This document shows, one piece after another, positions 50,091 to 57,133 of a stretch of DNA of 64,000 bases; position 1 is the first letter of the stretch, and each line of letters starts with the position of its first letter. The stretch covers positions 1-64,000 of the forward strand of contig NZ_QEII01000324.1 in assembly GCF_003347515.1 (NCBI RefSeq), given 5' to 3'. A model generated the notes under the pieces. The model was not told the DNA's origin. It saw only the letters and a program-made list of their open reading frames with translations, and searched no databases. Source of the DNA: Rhodoferax ferrireducens. GTDB taxonomy: Bacteria > Pseudomonadota > Gammaproteobacteria > Burkholderiales > Burkholderiaceae_C. The translations under genes were made by a program, and so were the position numbers.

Positions 50091-50510
50091 TCAGGACGCC
50101 GGTTCGCCCCCCGGCGCCTGCTCCGTTATCTCTTCGATCATGAAGGTACCGTAGTGGTGCGCTGCGACGGCCTTCGTGGATCGCGCCACGGTCGCGACGT
50201 ACTCGGCCCGCTTGTCGTCGGGGGCATGCACGATCAGGAAACTGCATCCGCTCTCAGCCAGCGCCCGGTGCCCCTTGATCAGGTCCAGTTCATAGCCGAA
50301 GGCCGCGAGCGGGCTGGCCGTGCGCAACTCCGCGTCGACCTGGGCCTTCATCTCTTCAGGCGTGTAGAGGACCAGGGTCGAGTACACGAACCCGTGCTCG
50401 ACCAGGGCGCTCACGGCGGCCTGCATATCGACTGCGGACCTGTAAGCGATGACGGTGTGTCCCACCGGCTTGAAGACCCCAAAGGCCAGGGGAGGATGGG
50501 TTTTGTCCAT
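50091..50510 (-). CDS. Hypothetical protein, 139 aa
   Basis: A soluble 139-residue protein with AGGAG before its ATG. Segments such as HTVIAYRSAVDMQAAVSALVEHGF and FLIVHAPDDKRAEYVATVA suggest an alpha/beta ferredoxin-like fold of the type seen in small stress proteins. It is 12 bp downstream of another small gene with similar layout (ADLDDAESAYFTLVERGL), so the two may be a co-transcribed related pair. Function unknown. Confidence 0.7.
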   Translation of the reverse strand: MDKTHPPLAFGVFKPVGHTVIAYRSAVDMQAAVSALVEHGFVYSTLVLYTPEEMKAQVDAELRTASPLAAFGYELDLIKGHRALAESGCSFLIVHAPDDKRAEYVATVARSTKAVAAHHYGTFMIEEITEQAPGGEPAS

Positions 50511-50522
50511 ACGGTACTCCTG

Positions 50523-50804
50523 TTAATAGTCGCCTACGCAGGCCTGGATGACCTCCCGTGCGATGGCCGTATCCTGTTCCGTCCGGTTGTCTACCACCAA
50601 CACGATCTGTCTGCTTTCAATCTTATCGTGGAGCAGCGCGGAATACCAACTTACCTTGGTCATGGCGCCGTGGCCGGTGGGGTTGGTCTCGAATATCTGC
50701 AGCCGGTTTCGCGGCAACCCGCGCTCGACCAGCGTGAAATACGCGCTTTCGGCGTCGTCGAGATCGGCAAAAAAGCCTGAAACGTGGTGGCGGTAATTGT
50801 TCAT
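50523..50804 (-). CDS. Hypothetical protein, 93 aa, possible stress protein
   Basis: The ATG at 50804 has AAGGA upstream and fits better than the longer open frame. MNNYRHHVSGFFADLDDAES and LPRNRLQIFETNP recall the N-terminal domain of general-stress-type proteins of the GsiB/YflT kind, which also begin by modelling an alternating strand-helix unit. Directly followed by the gene at 50091-50510. The assignment is weak. Confidence 0.65.
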   Translation of the reverse strand: MNNYRHHVSGFFADLDDAESAYFTLVERGLPRNRLQIFETNPTGHGAMTKVSWYSALLHDKIESRQIVLVVDNRTEQDTAIAREVIQACVGDY

Positions 50805-51074
50805 GTGCTTTTTCCTTCGTAAGACCCATGCGAAACGGTTGGATTCAAGCGTATCGGGTGGATCCTGCTGGGTCTGTACGCCGTCGCACGGTCGAGCCAG
50901 TTCCTTTAGTCGACCTTGAATATCGGTCAATGGCAAATTGCTGACGTCTTCAAAAGCGGTTTTCCTACAAGAACGCGGCAAATCGTCCGATGCCGTGTGC
51001 CGACGCAACGCGTCATGATTGCTCCACTCAATCCATGGAATTCACCATGGCACGACTTTCAAGAAGGATTTCAA

Positions 51075-51353
51075 ATGAACAAATCAATACTGATTTTGGC
51101 TTTATTCGGCGCGTTGGGCCTGAGCGCGTGCAACAAACAACCCGATGTCATCAATGTTCCCGCCCCCCCCGCCGCCACTCCTGTACCCGGACCGGCTGGC
51201 GCAGCCGGGCCACAAGGTGCCACCGGCAGCGAGGGCTCGACCGGTAGCACGGGTGCCGCCGGCAGCACGGGTGAAACCGGCAAGTCCGGTGATGGCACCA
51301 CTGTGATCGTGATGCCACCTGCGTCAGCGCCGTCCTCGGCGCCCGCGAACTAG
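51075..51353 (+). CDS. Lipoprotein with collagen-like repeats, 92 aa
   Basis: A signal peptide with lipobox (ALGLSAC) gives lipidation at Cys19. A proline-rich segment (VPAPPAATPVP) is followed by about 11 Gly-X-Y triplets (GPAGAAGPQGATGSEGST and on to GETGKSG) and a proline/alanine tail. Collagen-like triplets form surface stalks in bacteria. AAGGA precedes the ATG. It is probably an envelope protein; the partner is unknown. Confidence 0.75.
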   Translation: MNKSILILALFGALGLSACNKQPDVINVPAPPAATPVPGPAGAAGPQGATGSEGSTGSTGAAGSTGETGKSGDGTTVIVMPPASAPSSAPAN

Positions 51354-51379
51354 GTTTCTCATAACCACAAGGAGCTGCC

Positions 51380-51538
51380 ATGAGCTTGGGAACCATTCTG
51401 TTGATTATCTTGATCCTGATATTGATTGGTGCTATCCCCAGCTGGCCGCACAGCAGAAACTGGGGCTATGGACCCAGCGGAGCATTGGGCCTGGTGGTGA
51501 TCATCGTTCTCGTGCTGCTGCTATCGGGACGGCTATGA
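51380..51538 (+). CDS. DUF3309 family small membrane protein, 52 aa
   Basis: MSLGTILLIILILILIGAIP is a membrane helix, followed by SWPHSRNWGYGPSG, the diagnostic DUF3309 segment, and a second helix (LGLVVIIVLVLLL). AAGGAG lies upstream. It is 26 bp after the collagen-like lipoprotein gene. These proteins are common in proteobacteria and often lie near stress genes, but no function is established. Confidence 0.88.
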   Translation: MSLGTILLIILILILIGAIPSWPHSRNWGYGPSGALGLVVIIVLVLLLSGRL

Positions 51539-51589
51539 CGAGTCCGTCTTGCGCGAGGCTCAGACTGTGCGCCCGCGCAAGGGGGGCAA

Positions 51590-51822
51590 AGCTGCGAGCC
51601 AAATAGGGCCGCTATGCGCGCGCCGGGCACGACGATGCGCAGCTTGACACCCCGTTTCATGGCTTCAACCAGAGCCCGTAGCGGCAGATCGTCGGGAACA
51701 AAGTAAGGCGCCGACAGGTCAATAGACTGGGAAGCTGAGGTCATGGCGAGCAGGCACATCAAGCTGCACGCTGTCGCTGCCGCCGGATGGAGAGCTGCTG
51801 AACATTGGCGCCACGACCACAA
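51590..51822 (-). pseudogene. Remnant of a phospholipase D/cardiolipin synthase-type gene
   Basis: Codons for LLAMTSASQSIDLSAPYFVP, then LPLRALVEAMKRGVKLRIVVPG, match a conserved segment of PLD-family cardiolipin synthases just before an HxK motif. The frame then degenerates to arginine-rich sequence without the catalytic HKD. Neither the start nor the rest of the gene is present. It is a decayed fragment of about 60 useful codons. Confidence 0.6.
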
Positions 51823-51861
51823 TTTTCCTACCTAGTGACTAGCACATCGAGGAGATTGATT

Positions 51862-52353
51862 ATGAAACTCTTGACTCATGTCGGATCAGTCATCAGCGTG
51901 ACCGCCGTGCTGACGCTCGGGGCTTGCGAAAACATGGATATGCCAGGCAGTGCGGGAAATTCGGGGTCCGCGTACCCACAATCCACCAGTTCTAATCGAA
52001 TTCATTCTGGATATGGCGTCGTCCAATCCATTGAATTGGTCAGGCAGGGCAATGACGGCATCGGTGGTAGCGGCATCGGTGTCGGGACCATCGCTGGCGC
52101 GGTGGTGGGAGGCATCGTCGGCAACCAGATCGGTCAGGGCCAAGGTAATGCAGCGGCCACTGTTCTCGGGGCGGCCGGGGGGGCCTATGCCGGACACGAG
52201 ATTGAAAAGCGCAGGCAGCAAAGTGCCGACGCTTACAGATTCACGATTCGCATGAATGACGGTTCCTATCAAACGTTGACGCAAACCACAAACCCCAATA
52301 TTCGAGTCGGTGACCGGGTGATGATCGAAAATGGAGTTGCACGGCGGTATTGA
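51862..52353 (+). CDS. Glycine-zipper 2TM lipoprotein (17-kDa antigen type)
   Basis: A 163-residue outer-membrane lipoprotein. The lipobox LTLGAC gives lipidation near Cys21. After a serine-rich linker and YGVVQSIELVRQG comes the glycine zipper (GVGTIAGAVVGGIVGNQIGQGQGNAAATVLGAAGGAYAGHEIEKR), then a beta-rich C-terminal domain (YRFTIRMNDGSYQTLTQTT, VGDRVMIENGVARR). GGAG precedes the ATG at 51862. The family resembles SlyB and Rickettsia 17-kDa antigen and supports envelope integrity. Confidence 0.88.
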   Translation: MKLLTHVGSVISVTAVLTLGACENMDMPGSAGNSGSAYPQSTSSNRIHSGYGVVQSIELVRQGNDGIGGSGIGVGTIAGAVVGGIVGNQIGQGQGNAAATVLGAAGGAYAGHEIEKRRQQSADAYRFTIRMNDGSYQTLTQTTNPNIRVGDRVMIENGVARRY

Positions 52354-52460
52354 TTTTTGCTCAAGCCCGTGGTGCGGTGTGTGCTCAGTAGTCCACACAC
52401 CGCACTTGTTAGCGAGTCGGCAGCGCTTCCATTTATCATGATTTCGTATAAATGCCATCC

Positions 52461-52486
52461 ATACGCCATCCAGGTGGATGGTGTAT
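52461..52486. promoter_or_regulatory. Palindromic operator before the RHH gene
   Basis: ATACGCCATCCAGG and TGGATGGTGTAT form a 26-bp inverted repeat with only one pair in each arm and the centre imperfect. It ends 9 bp before the RHH gene start, overlapping its probable promoter. Autoregulation by the RHH protein is a natural reading. Confidence 0.65.
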
Positions 52487-52495
52487 TATGGCGCC

Positions 52496-52921
52496 ATGAT
52501 CAAAAATACCGCCCCCAATCCCGTCAAGCTCAAACTGGCGGACTCGGAGAAGATCACCATCAACCTCGGGTTTGTGGACCTGGGTCATGTCGATCTGCTG
52601 GTCGCTGAAGGTTTTTACAGCAACCGAACCGACTTCATCCGCACCGCCATCCGCAATCAGCTCGGCACCCACTCGGAAGCCGTGAAGCAGGTGGTGGCGC
52701 GCAAGATGCTTGTGCTTGGCCTGCAGCACTTCAGCGCGGACGATTTGCGTGCCGTGCAGGCTGCGAACCAGACGCTGCAGATTCGCGTCCTCGGCCTGGT
52801 GACGATCGCCCATGACGTCAGTCCTGAACTGGCCTTGGCCACCATTGCCTCGCTGGAGGTGCTGGGGGCGCTGCAGGCCAGCCCGGCGGTGAAGACGGCG
52901 CTTGCCAACCGGCTGCGCTAG
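52496..52921 (+). CDS. Ribbon-helix-helix (CopG-type) transcriptional regulator
   Basis: A 141-residue protein with an N-terminal RHH (KITINLGFVDLGHVDLLVAEGFYSNRTDFIRTAIRNQLG) and a longer C-terminal part (VLGLVTIAHDVSPELALATIASLEVLGALQASPAVKTALANR) of unknown fold. The ATG at 52496 starts the homologous segment. It is 42 bp upstream of a PHB-depolymerase-type esterase on the same strand, so it probably regulates that esterase and itself through the palindrome at 52461. Confidence 0.8.
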   Translation: MIKNTAPNPVKLKLADSEKITINLGFVDLGHVDLLVAEGFYSNRTDFIRTAIRNQLGTHSEAVKQVVARKMLVLGLQHFSADDLRAVQAANQTLQIRVLGLVTIAHDVSPELALATIASLEVLGALQASPAVKTALANRLR

Positions 52922-52963
52922 ACCCGCCGGCTTACCCGCCATTCCAACCCAAGAAAGTTGCAT

Positions 52964-54118
52964 ATGAACGAAACCTTTCAGGAAATAATGCGCACCGCCA
53001 CACGGCTGACCCAGTCGGGCCGCCTGGCGGAAGCGACCGAGACCATCCAACGCGCGTTGCGTGGCGCGGCATCGGCGGGCTCCGTGCCTGACCCCATGAA
53101 CACGTGGGCGGCGGGCACGTCGATGCCGACAGCCGAGGCTGTGAGGCCAAAGGCTTCGCCACTGGTGCTGGAGGGCTGTGTCTTCGAGGTGGATGCACGC
53201 AAACCGGCCGCCCCCGACACCGGCATCGGGGCGTTCATTAGTGGCACGCACACCCACGCCTCGTTGACGCGCCGCTTCAAGCTCTACATACCGCCGGGAC
53301 ATGTCGGCCGATCTCTGCCACTGGTGGTGATGCTGCACGGTTGCACCCAGGATCCGGACGACTTCGCTGCCGGCACTGCCATGAATGAGCGGGCGTGCGA
53401 GCAGGGCTTTTTTGTGCTCTACCCGGAGCAGTCACAGGACGCCAATCCCTCCCGCTGCTGGAACTGGTTCAAGCACAACCACCAGCAACGCGGCCGCGGT
53501 GAACCAGCCCTGCTCGCCAGCATGACGCAAACGGTGATGAAGGAGTACGGCATGGATGCACGTCGCGTCTACGTCGCCGGTTTGTCGGCCGGCGGCGCCA
53601 TGGCCGCCATCGTCGCGGCGGCCTACCCGGACCTGTTTGCTGCGGTCGGCGTGCACTCGGGCTTGCCGAGTGGCGCCGCGAACAATGTGGCCGAGGCGCT
53701 GATGGTGATGAAGAGCGGCAACGTCGGCTTCGTCGTGCCGGCGAAGGTCGGGCATCCTGGCGCGGCAGCGAAAGCGCCGCTGCAGCCGCAGATATTGGTC
53801 CCCACCATCGTGTTTCACGGCGACCAGGACCAGACCGTGCATCCGCGCAATGGCGAGCAGGTGATTGCCGCGGCGCAGGGCGGCGCCGGCAGCACGCGGG
53901 TGGAGCAGGGGGTCTCGGCCCAGGGGCGGCGCTACACACGTTCTACCCGGCATGGCGACAAGGGTCAGGCTGTGACCGAGCATTGGCTGGTGCATGGGGC
54001 CGGGCATGCGTGGTCGGGCGGCCACGCCACGGGTTCCTACACCGATGCCAGCGGCCCCGATGCCACGCTGGAGATGCTACGTTTCTTCTTTGAACATCCG
54101 CGCGGCCTGACGCACTGA
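52964..54118 (+). CDS. PHB depolymerase family esterase (LpqC-type)
   Basis: An alpha/beta hydrolase of 384 residues. FKLYIPPGHVGRSLPLVVMLHGCTQDPDDFAAGT with the oxyanion hole, the nucleophile elbow VAGLSAGGAMAA (serine), the aspartate in FHGDQDQTVH and the histidine in GAGHAWSGG complete the triad. No signal peptide is evident; the N-terminal 75 residues contain MRTATRLTQSGRLAEATETIQRAL. Substrate may be poly-3-hydroxybutyrate oligomers or feruloyl-type esters. Confidence 0.88.
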   Translation: MNETFQEIMRTATRLTQSGRLAEATETIQRALRGAASAGSVPDPMNTWAAGTSMPTAEAVRPKASPLVLEGCVFEVDARKPAAPDTGIGAFISGTHTHASLTRRFKLYIPPGHVGRSLPLVVMLHGCTQDPDDFAAGTAMNERACEQGFFVLYPEQSQDANPSRCWNWFKHNHQQRGRGEPALLASMTQTVMKEYGMDARRVYVAGLSAGGAMAAIVAAAYPDLFAAVGVHSGLPSGAANNVAEALMVMKSGNVGFVVPAKVGHPGAAAKAPLQPQILVPTIVFHGDQDQTVHPRNGEQVIAAAQGGAGSTRVEQGVSAQGRRYTRSTRHGDKGQAVTEHWLVHGAGHAWSGGHATGSYTDASGPDATLEMLRFFFEHPRGLTH

Positions 54119-54249
54119 GGACGCAGCGCGTAGGATAACTACTACAGAAGTTTGAGGCGCCATCCTGTGTTTTTGAGACGTCCTGCATTTCATACTTGGT
54201 GCAGCACATCAAGTTGCTAATCAATATTGCACCATTGAAAAGGACATTC

Positions 54250-54801
54250 ATGACTACTTCATTTAACTTCAAAGCCTCGCTGATTGTTGCCACCCTGTTG
54301 GCACTGCCAGTGGCACAGGCCGCCACCATGGCCAAGGCCGATTACACGGCTGACAAGACCCGCATCAGCGCGGAGTACAAGACCGACAAGGCGGCATGCG
54401 ACGCCCTGAAGGCCAATGCCAAGGACATCTGTGTGGAAGAAGCCAAGGGCAAGGAAAAGGTCGCACGCGCCGAGCTGGAATCCGCTTATTCGGGCAAGGC
54501 CAAAGACCGGACCAAGGCGCTGGAAACCAAGGCAAAGGCTGACTACGCCGTTGCCAAGGAAAAGTGCGATGACCAGGCCGGTAACGCCAAAGACGTGTGC
54601 GTGAAGGAGGCCAAGGCCGTAGAGACCAAGGCGCTGGCCGACGCCAAGATGAACAAAGAAATCGGCGAAGCCAAGAAGGACGACAGCGCAGCCAAGAGCG
54701 ATGCCGACTACAAGGTAGCCATCGAGAAGTGTGACGCCCTGGCCGGCGACCCCAAGGCCAGTTGCGTCGCAGCCGCCAAGAGCAAGTTCGGCAAGAACTA
54801 A
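54250..54801 (+). CDS. Secreted lysine/alanine-rich repeat protein
   Basis: A 183-residue protein with a signal peptide ending VAQA near residue 25. The mature part is helical and very rich in Lys and Ala. A motif C-D-x-(L/Q)-x4-K-x2-C-V occurs three times (CDALKANAKDICV, CDDQAGNAKDVCV, CDALAGDPKASCV), each with cysteines 12 residues apart that could form helical-hairpin disulfides. AAAAGGA precedes the ATG. It is probably periplasmic; function unknown. Confidence 0.75.
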   Translation: MTTSFNFKASLIVATLLALPVAQAATMAKADYTADKTRISAEYKTDKAACDALKANAKDICVEEAKGKEKVARAELESAYSGKAKDRTKALETKAKADYAVAKEKCDDQAGNAKDVCVKEAKAVETKALADAKMNKEIGEAKKDDSAAKSDADYKVAIEKCDALAGDPKASCVAAAKSKFGKN

Positions 54802-54816
54802 ACCCGGCTGGTTCAC

Positions 54817-54845
54817 GAAAGGTCGGCTCGCGCCGGCCTTTTTTT
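54817..54845 (+). terminator. Terminator after the secreted repeat protein
   Basis: AAAGGTCGGC, loop TCGC and GCCGGCCTTT followed by further T form a classic rho-independent signal 16 bp after the stop. Confidence 0.85.
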
Positions 54846-54894
54846 AGTCTGGTCCCATTCTGTTCGGTAGCCGCTCCAACTTATAGTCCGCAGT

Positions 54895-56424
54895 TCACGA
54901 TCCCGTCGCACGCATCAGCACGATTAGCGGTGGGATGCAGAACCAGAGGATGAAGGTGAGGGACAGCACGATCGTGCCGTCAATGCGCTCGGGCATCTCC
55001 ACGCGCGTGAACCGGCGCAGGTTCCACCACAGCCAGGCACCGTGCACCGCGCCGGCGGCGGCGCTCCAGCCCAGCAGCGCCATTAGATCCGGCCGCAACA
55101 GCGACAACAGCACGGCCAGCGCCGGCGCGGCAACGGTTGCCACCATCGCCAGACGCGCGGTGCTGGGTTTGCCGAAAATGACGACCAATGTGCGCTTTTC
55201 CGCAGCCAGGTCGGCATCGCGATCGGGGCAGCCGGCGAGCAGGATTGAAGGCAGAATCGATACGCCCAGCGGCAGCGCCAACAGCCACGGCAGGCTGTCC
55301 ACCCAGTCGCCACCTTGCGCGACATAGCCAGCAAGGATGGCGCCGGCGCTGTGGGTCAGTACCACGTCGAGTTCGCCCCATCCGCGGTGCGAGAGCTTCA
55401 ATGGCGGCACGGTGTAGGCCAGCGCGAGCGCAGCGAACACTGTGTAGAGGGCGCCGATCGTAACGGCCGATGCACCTGGTGCGACCACGAGCAAGGTGAC
55501 CAGTGCCAATCCCGCGCCCAGCAGCGACAGGCCGATGCCCTTACGCATGGCGGCGCGGTCGAGCCGGCCTTCTACCAGCACGCGTGAACCGCCGGTGAAC
55601 AGGCCGGCATTGCGGTTGCGCCGGTCGCTTTCGAAATCAAACCAGTCGTTGAGGAAGACCGTGGCCGCTTCGAGTAAAAATAATGTGAGGTAGCCGAGCA
55701 GGTAGGGTGTCATGGACAGTGGTTTGCCCGCGCCGGCAAGGAGTGCGCCAACGGTATAGGCAATCCACGTCATGGGGTAAAACTGCAAACGCAGCGCGGC
55801 AAGCCACGTATTGATTCCTTGCGTTAGCCGCTGCGCGGGTGAGAGAACGCCGTGCACCAGGCGCGCGCCGCTGGCCCGTGCGCGGTCCAGCCAGCCGCTA
55901 CGTTGTGCGGCATTGGATGCGATGACTGGTCCGAAGACGTCGACGCGCACGGTGCGCACGCCGCAGTAGCCGAGCGTGGCACGCGCCAGAGCCTGGCGTC
56001 CGGGCGCCCGATAGATCCATCGGTAGACAAGCGGCGGCGTATCCATCGTCGTGATCAAGTCGGCCGTGCGGCCGGCCAGCAGCTTGTCCCATGTGTCGTG
56101 TGTGACATGGTGGAAGGCAAACCCCGGCGTCAGCACGCGGTCAAGAAAGCCCTTGAGCAAGGCTGGGAAGGTGCCCCACCATGTCGGGTAAACAAACACC
56201 AGGTGCTGGGCCCAGGTAATGTCGCGCTGGGCACGCACCAGGTCCGGCTCCAGTGCCTGCTGCTCGGGCGAGAGCGCGTGCACATTCGGTTCAAACTGAA
56301 GCTCGCTCAGAATCAACATGCGGCACTCCATACCTGCTTGTCGCGTGCCCGCCGCATAGGCATCGAAGAGCGCGCCGCAGAGGCTGTCGCGGCGAGGATG
56401 GGCGAGGATCAGCAGGCAACGCAT
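54895..56424 (-). CDS. Flavodoxin-like/NAD(P)H quinone reductase - UbiA prenyltransferase fusion
   Basis: A 509-residue fusion. Residues 1-190 match the Flavodoxin_2 NAD(P)H:quinone reductase fold (LLILAHPRRDSLCGALFDAY; VFVYPTWWGTFPALLKGFLDRVLTPG). Residues 205-509 are a UbiA-type membrane prenyltransferase with about eight helices and both magnesium motifs (NDWFDFESDRR; GCPDRDADLAAEK). UbiA enzymes attach prenyl chains to aromatic rings; a fused quinone reductase could act on the same quinone. It is divergent from the KaiC operon. Single continuous frame, so a genuine fusion. Confidence 0.88.
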   Translation of the reverse strand: MRCLLILAHPRRDSLCGALFDAYAAGTRQAGMECRMLILSELQFEPNVHALSPEQQALEPDLVRAQRDITWAQHLVFVYPTWWGTFPALLKGFLDRVLTPGFAFHHVTHDTWDKLLAGRTADLITTMDTPPLVYRWIYRAPGRQALARATLGYCGVRTVRVDVFGPVIASNAAQRSGWLDRARASGARLVHGVLSPAQRLTQGINTWLAALRLQFYPMTWIAYTVGALLAGAGKPLSMTPYLLGYLTLFLLEAATVFLNDWFDFESDRRNRNAGLFTGGSRVLVEGRLDRAAMRKGIGLSLLGAGLALVTLLVVAPGASAVTIGALYTVFAALALAYTVPPLKLSHRGWGELDVVLTHSAGAILAGYVAQGGDWVDSLPWLLALPLGVSILPSILLAGCPDRDADLAAEKRTLVVIFGKPSTARLAMVATVAAPALAVLLSLLRPDLMALLGWSAAAGAVHGAWLWWNLRRFTRVEMPERIDGTIVLSLTFILWFCIPPLIVLMRATGS

Positions 56425-56544
56425 CGGTCATTCTCGGCGCAGGAATTCATGGCAGTTCCTCGTAATGTGGTACGGATCCGGCATTGGCGCATATTGCATG
56501 CCTTTGGTGGTCGCAGAAGCAATATTAATGGACATGTTTGTAGC

Positions 56545-56575
56545 AGTCTGTGCTGTGTCGAACACAGCACAGACT
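56545..56575. promoter_or_regulatory. Perfect 14-bp inverted repeat upstream of the KaiC operon
   Basis: AGTCTGTGCTGTGT and ACACAGCACAGACT flank CGA. It lies about 100 bp before the first gene of the operon and 120 bp before the divergent UbiA fusion. There is no T tract. A regulator-binding site controlling either gene is likely. Confidence 0.6.
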
Positions 56576-56677
56576 TGCGTTCGTTACCGCACCGACGAAA
56601 GAAAACATCCTGCATACAGTAGCGGCAAGTACGTGTTATGCCGACCGGGCCGTTCCGGCCCAAGTCCATGTAATGCC

Positions 56678-57133
56678 ATGGAACTTTCATCGATTATTGA
56701 AATTGCTCATATGGAAACCAGGGACTTGCCGCGGCACAAGATCATTGTTGGTCTTACGGCACAACTTACTGAAAAAGTGGCGGACACCGCGATTGCTTTG
56801 TGGGAGCAGATGGCGACGCAAATTATCGCGATCGTTGGTGAAGGCGGCTTCAATTCACTTTACGCAAGAAGTTTGTTTCTTACCGCGTCACACCACCCGT
56901 GGCTTGCATCTGGCGCACTGTCGCCTCAGACCGGTCAACGGTTCGCAGAACTAAAAATATGCATGGAAGAACAGGCGCCGGCACAAGTTGTCGCCGGCAC
57001 CAGCCTGCTTCTGATCACGTTCACCGACATTCTGGCATCGTTGATCGGCGAGCAGTTAACAGTTCGAATATTACAGTCGGCTTGGGGCCACGGCACTCAA
57101 GGCTTGAATGGCAAGGAGTTCAATAGTGAATAA
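56678..57133 (+). CDS. Unknown protein encoded upstream of kaiC-like gene, 151 aa
   Basis: The ATG at 56678 gives a 151-residue soluble, helical protein (MELSSIIEIAHMETRDLPRH, VADTAIALWEQMATQIIAIVGEGGFNSLYARSLFL, LASLIGEQLTVRILQSAWG). An earlier ATG would include the palindrome region and looks wrong. It shares its last 8 bp with the kaiC-like gene, so they are coupled. It does not resemble KaiA or KaiB in length or motifs. Role unknown, probably a partner of the KaiC-like protein. Confidence 0.7.
   Translation: MELSSIIEIAHMETRDLPRHKIIVGLTAQLTEKVADTAIALWEQMATQIIAIVGEGGFNSLYARSLFLTASHHPWLASGALSPQTGQRFAELKICMEEQAPAQVVAGTSLLLITFTDILASLIGEQLTVRILQSAWGHGTQGLNGKEFNSE

Noticed and set aside
49931..50143. 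Possible 70-codon gene or transposase remnant
   Set aside because: No ribosome binding site and overlap with the antisense hypothetical gene; similarity could not be argued from sequence.
56678..57133. KaiB or KaiA partner for the KaiC-like protein
   Set aside because: Wrong length and no thioredoxin-like KaiB pattern or KaiA C-terminal signature; left as unknown.
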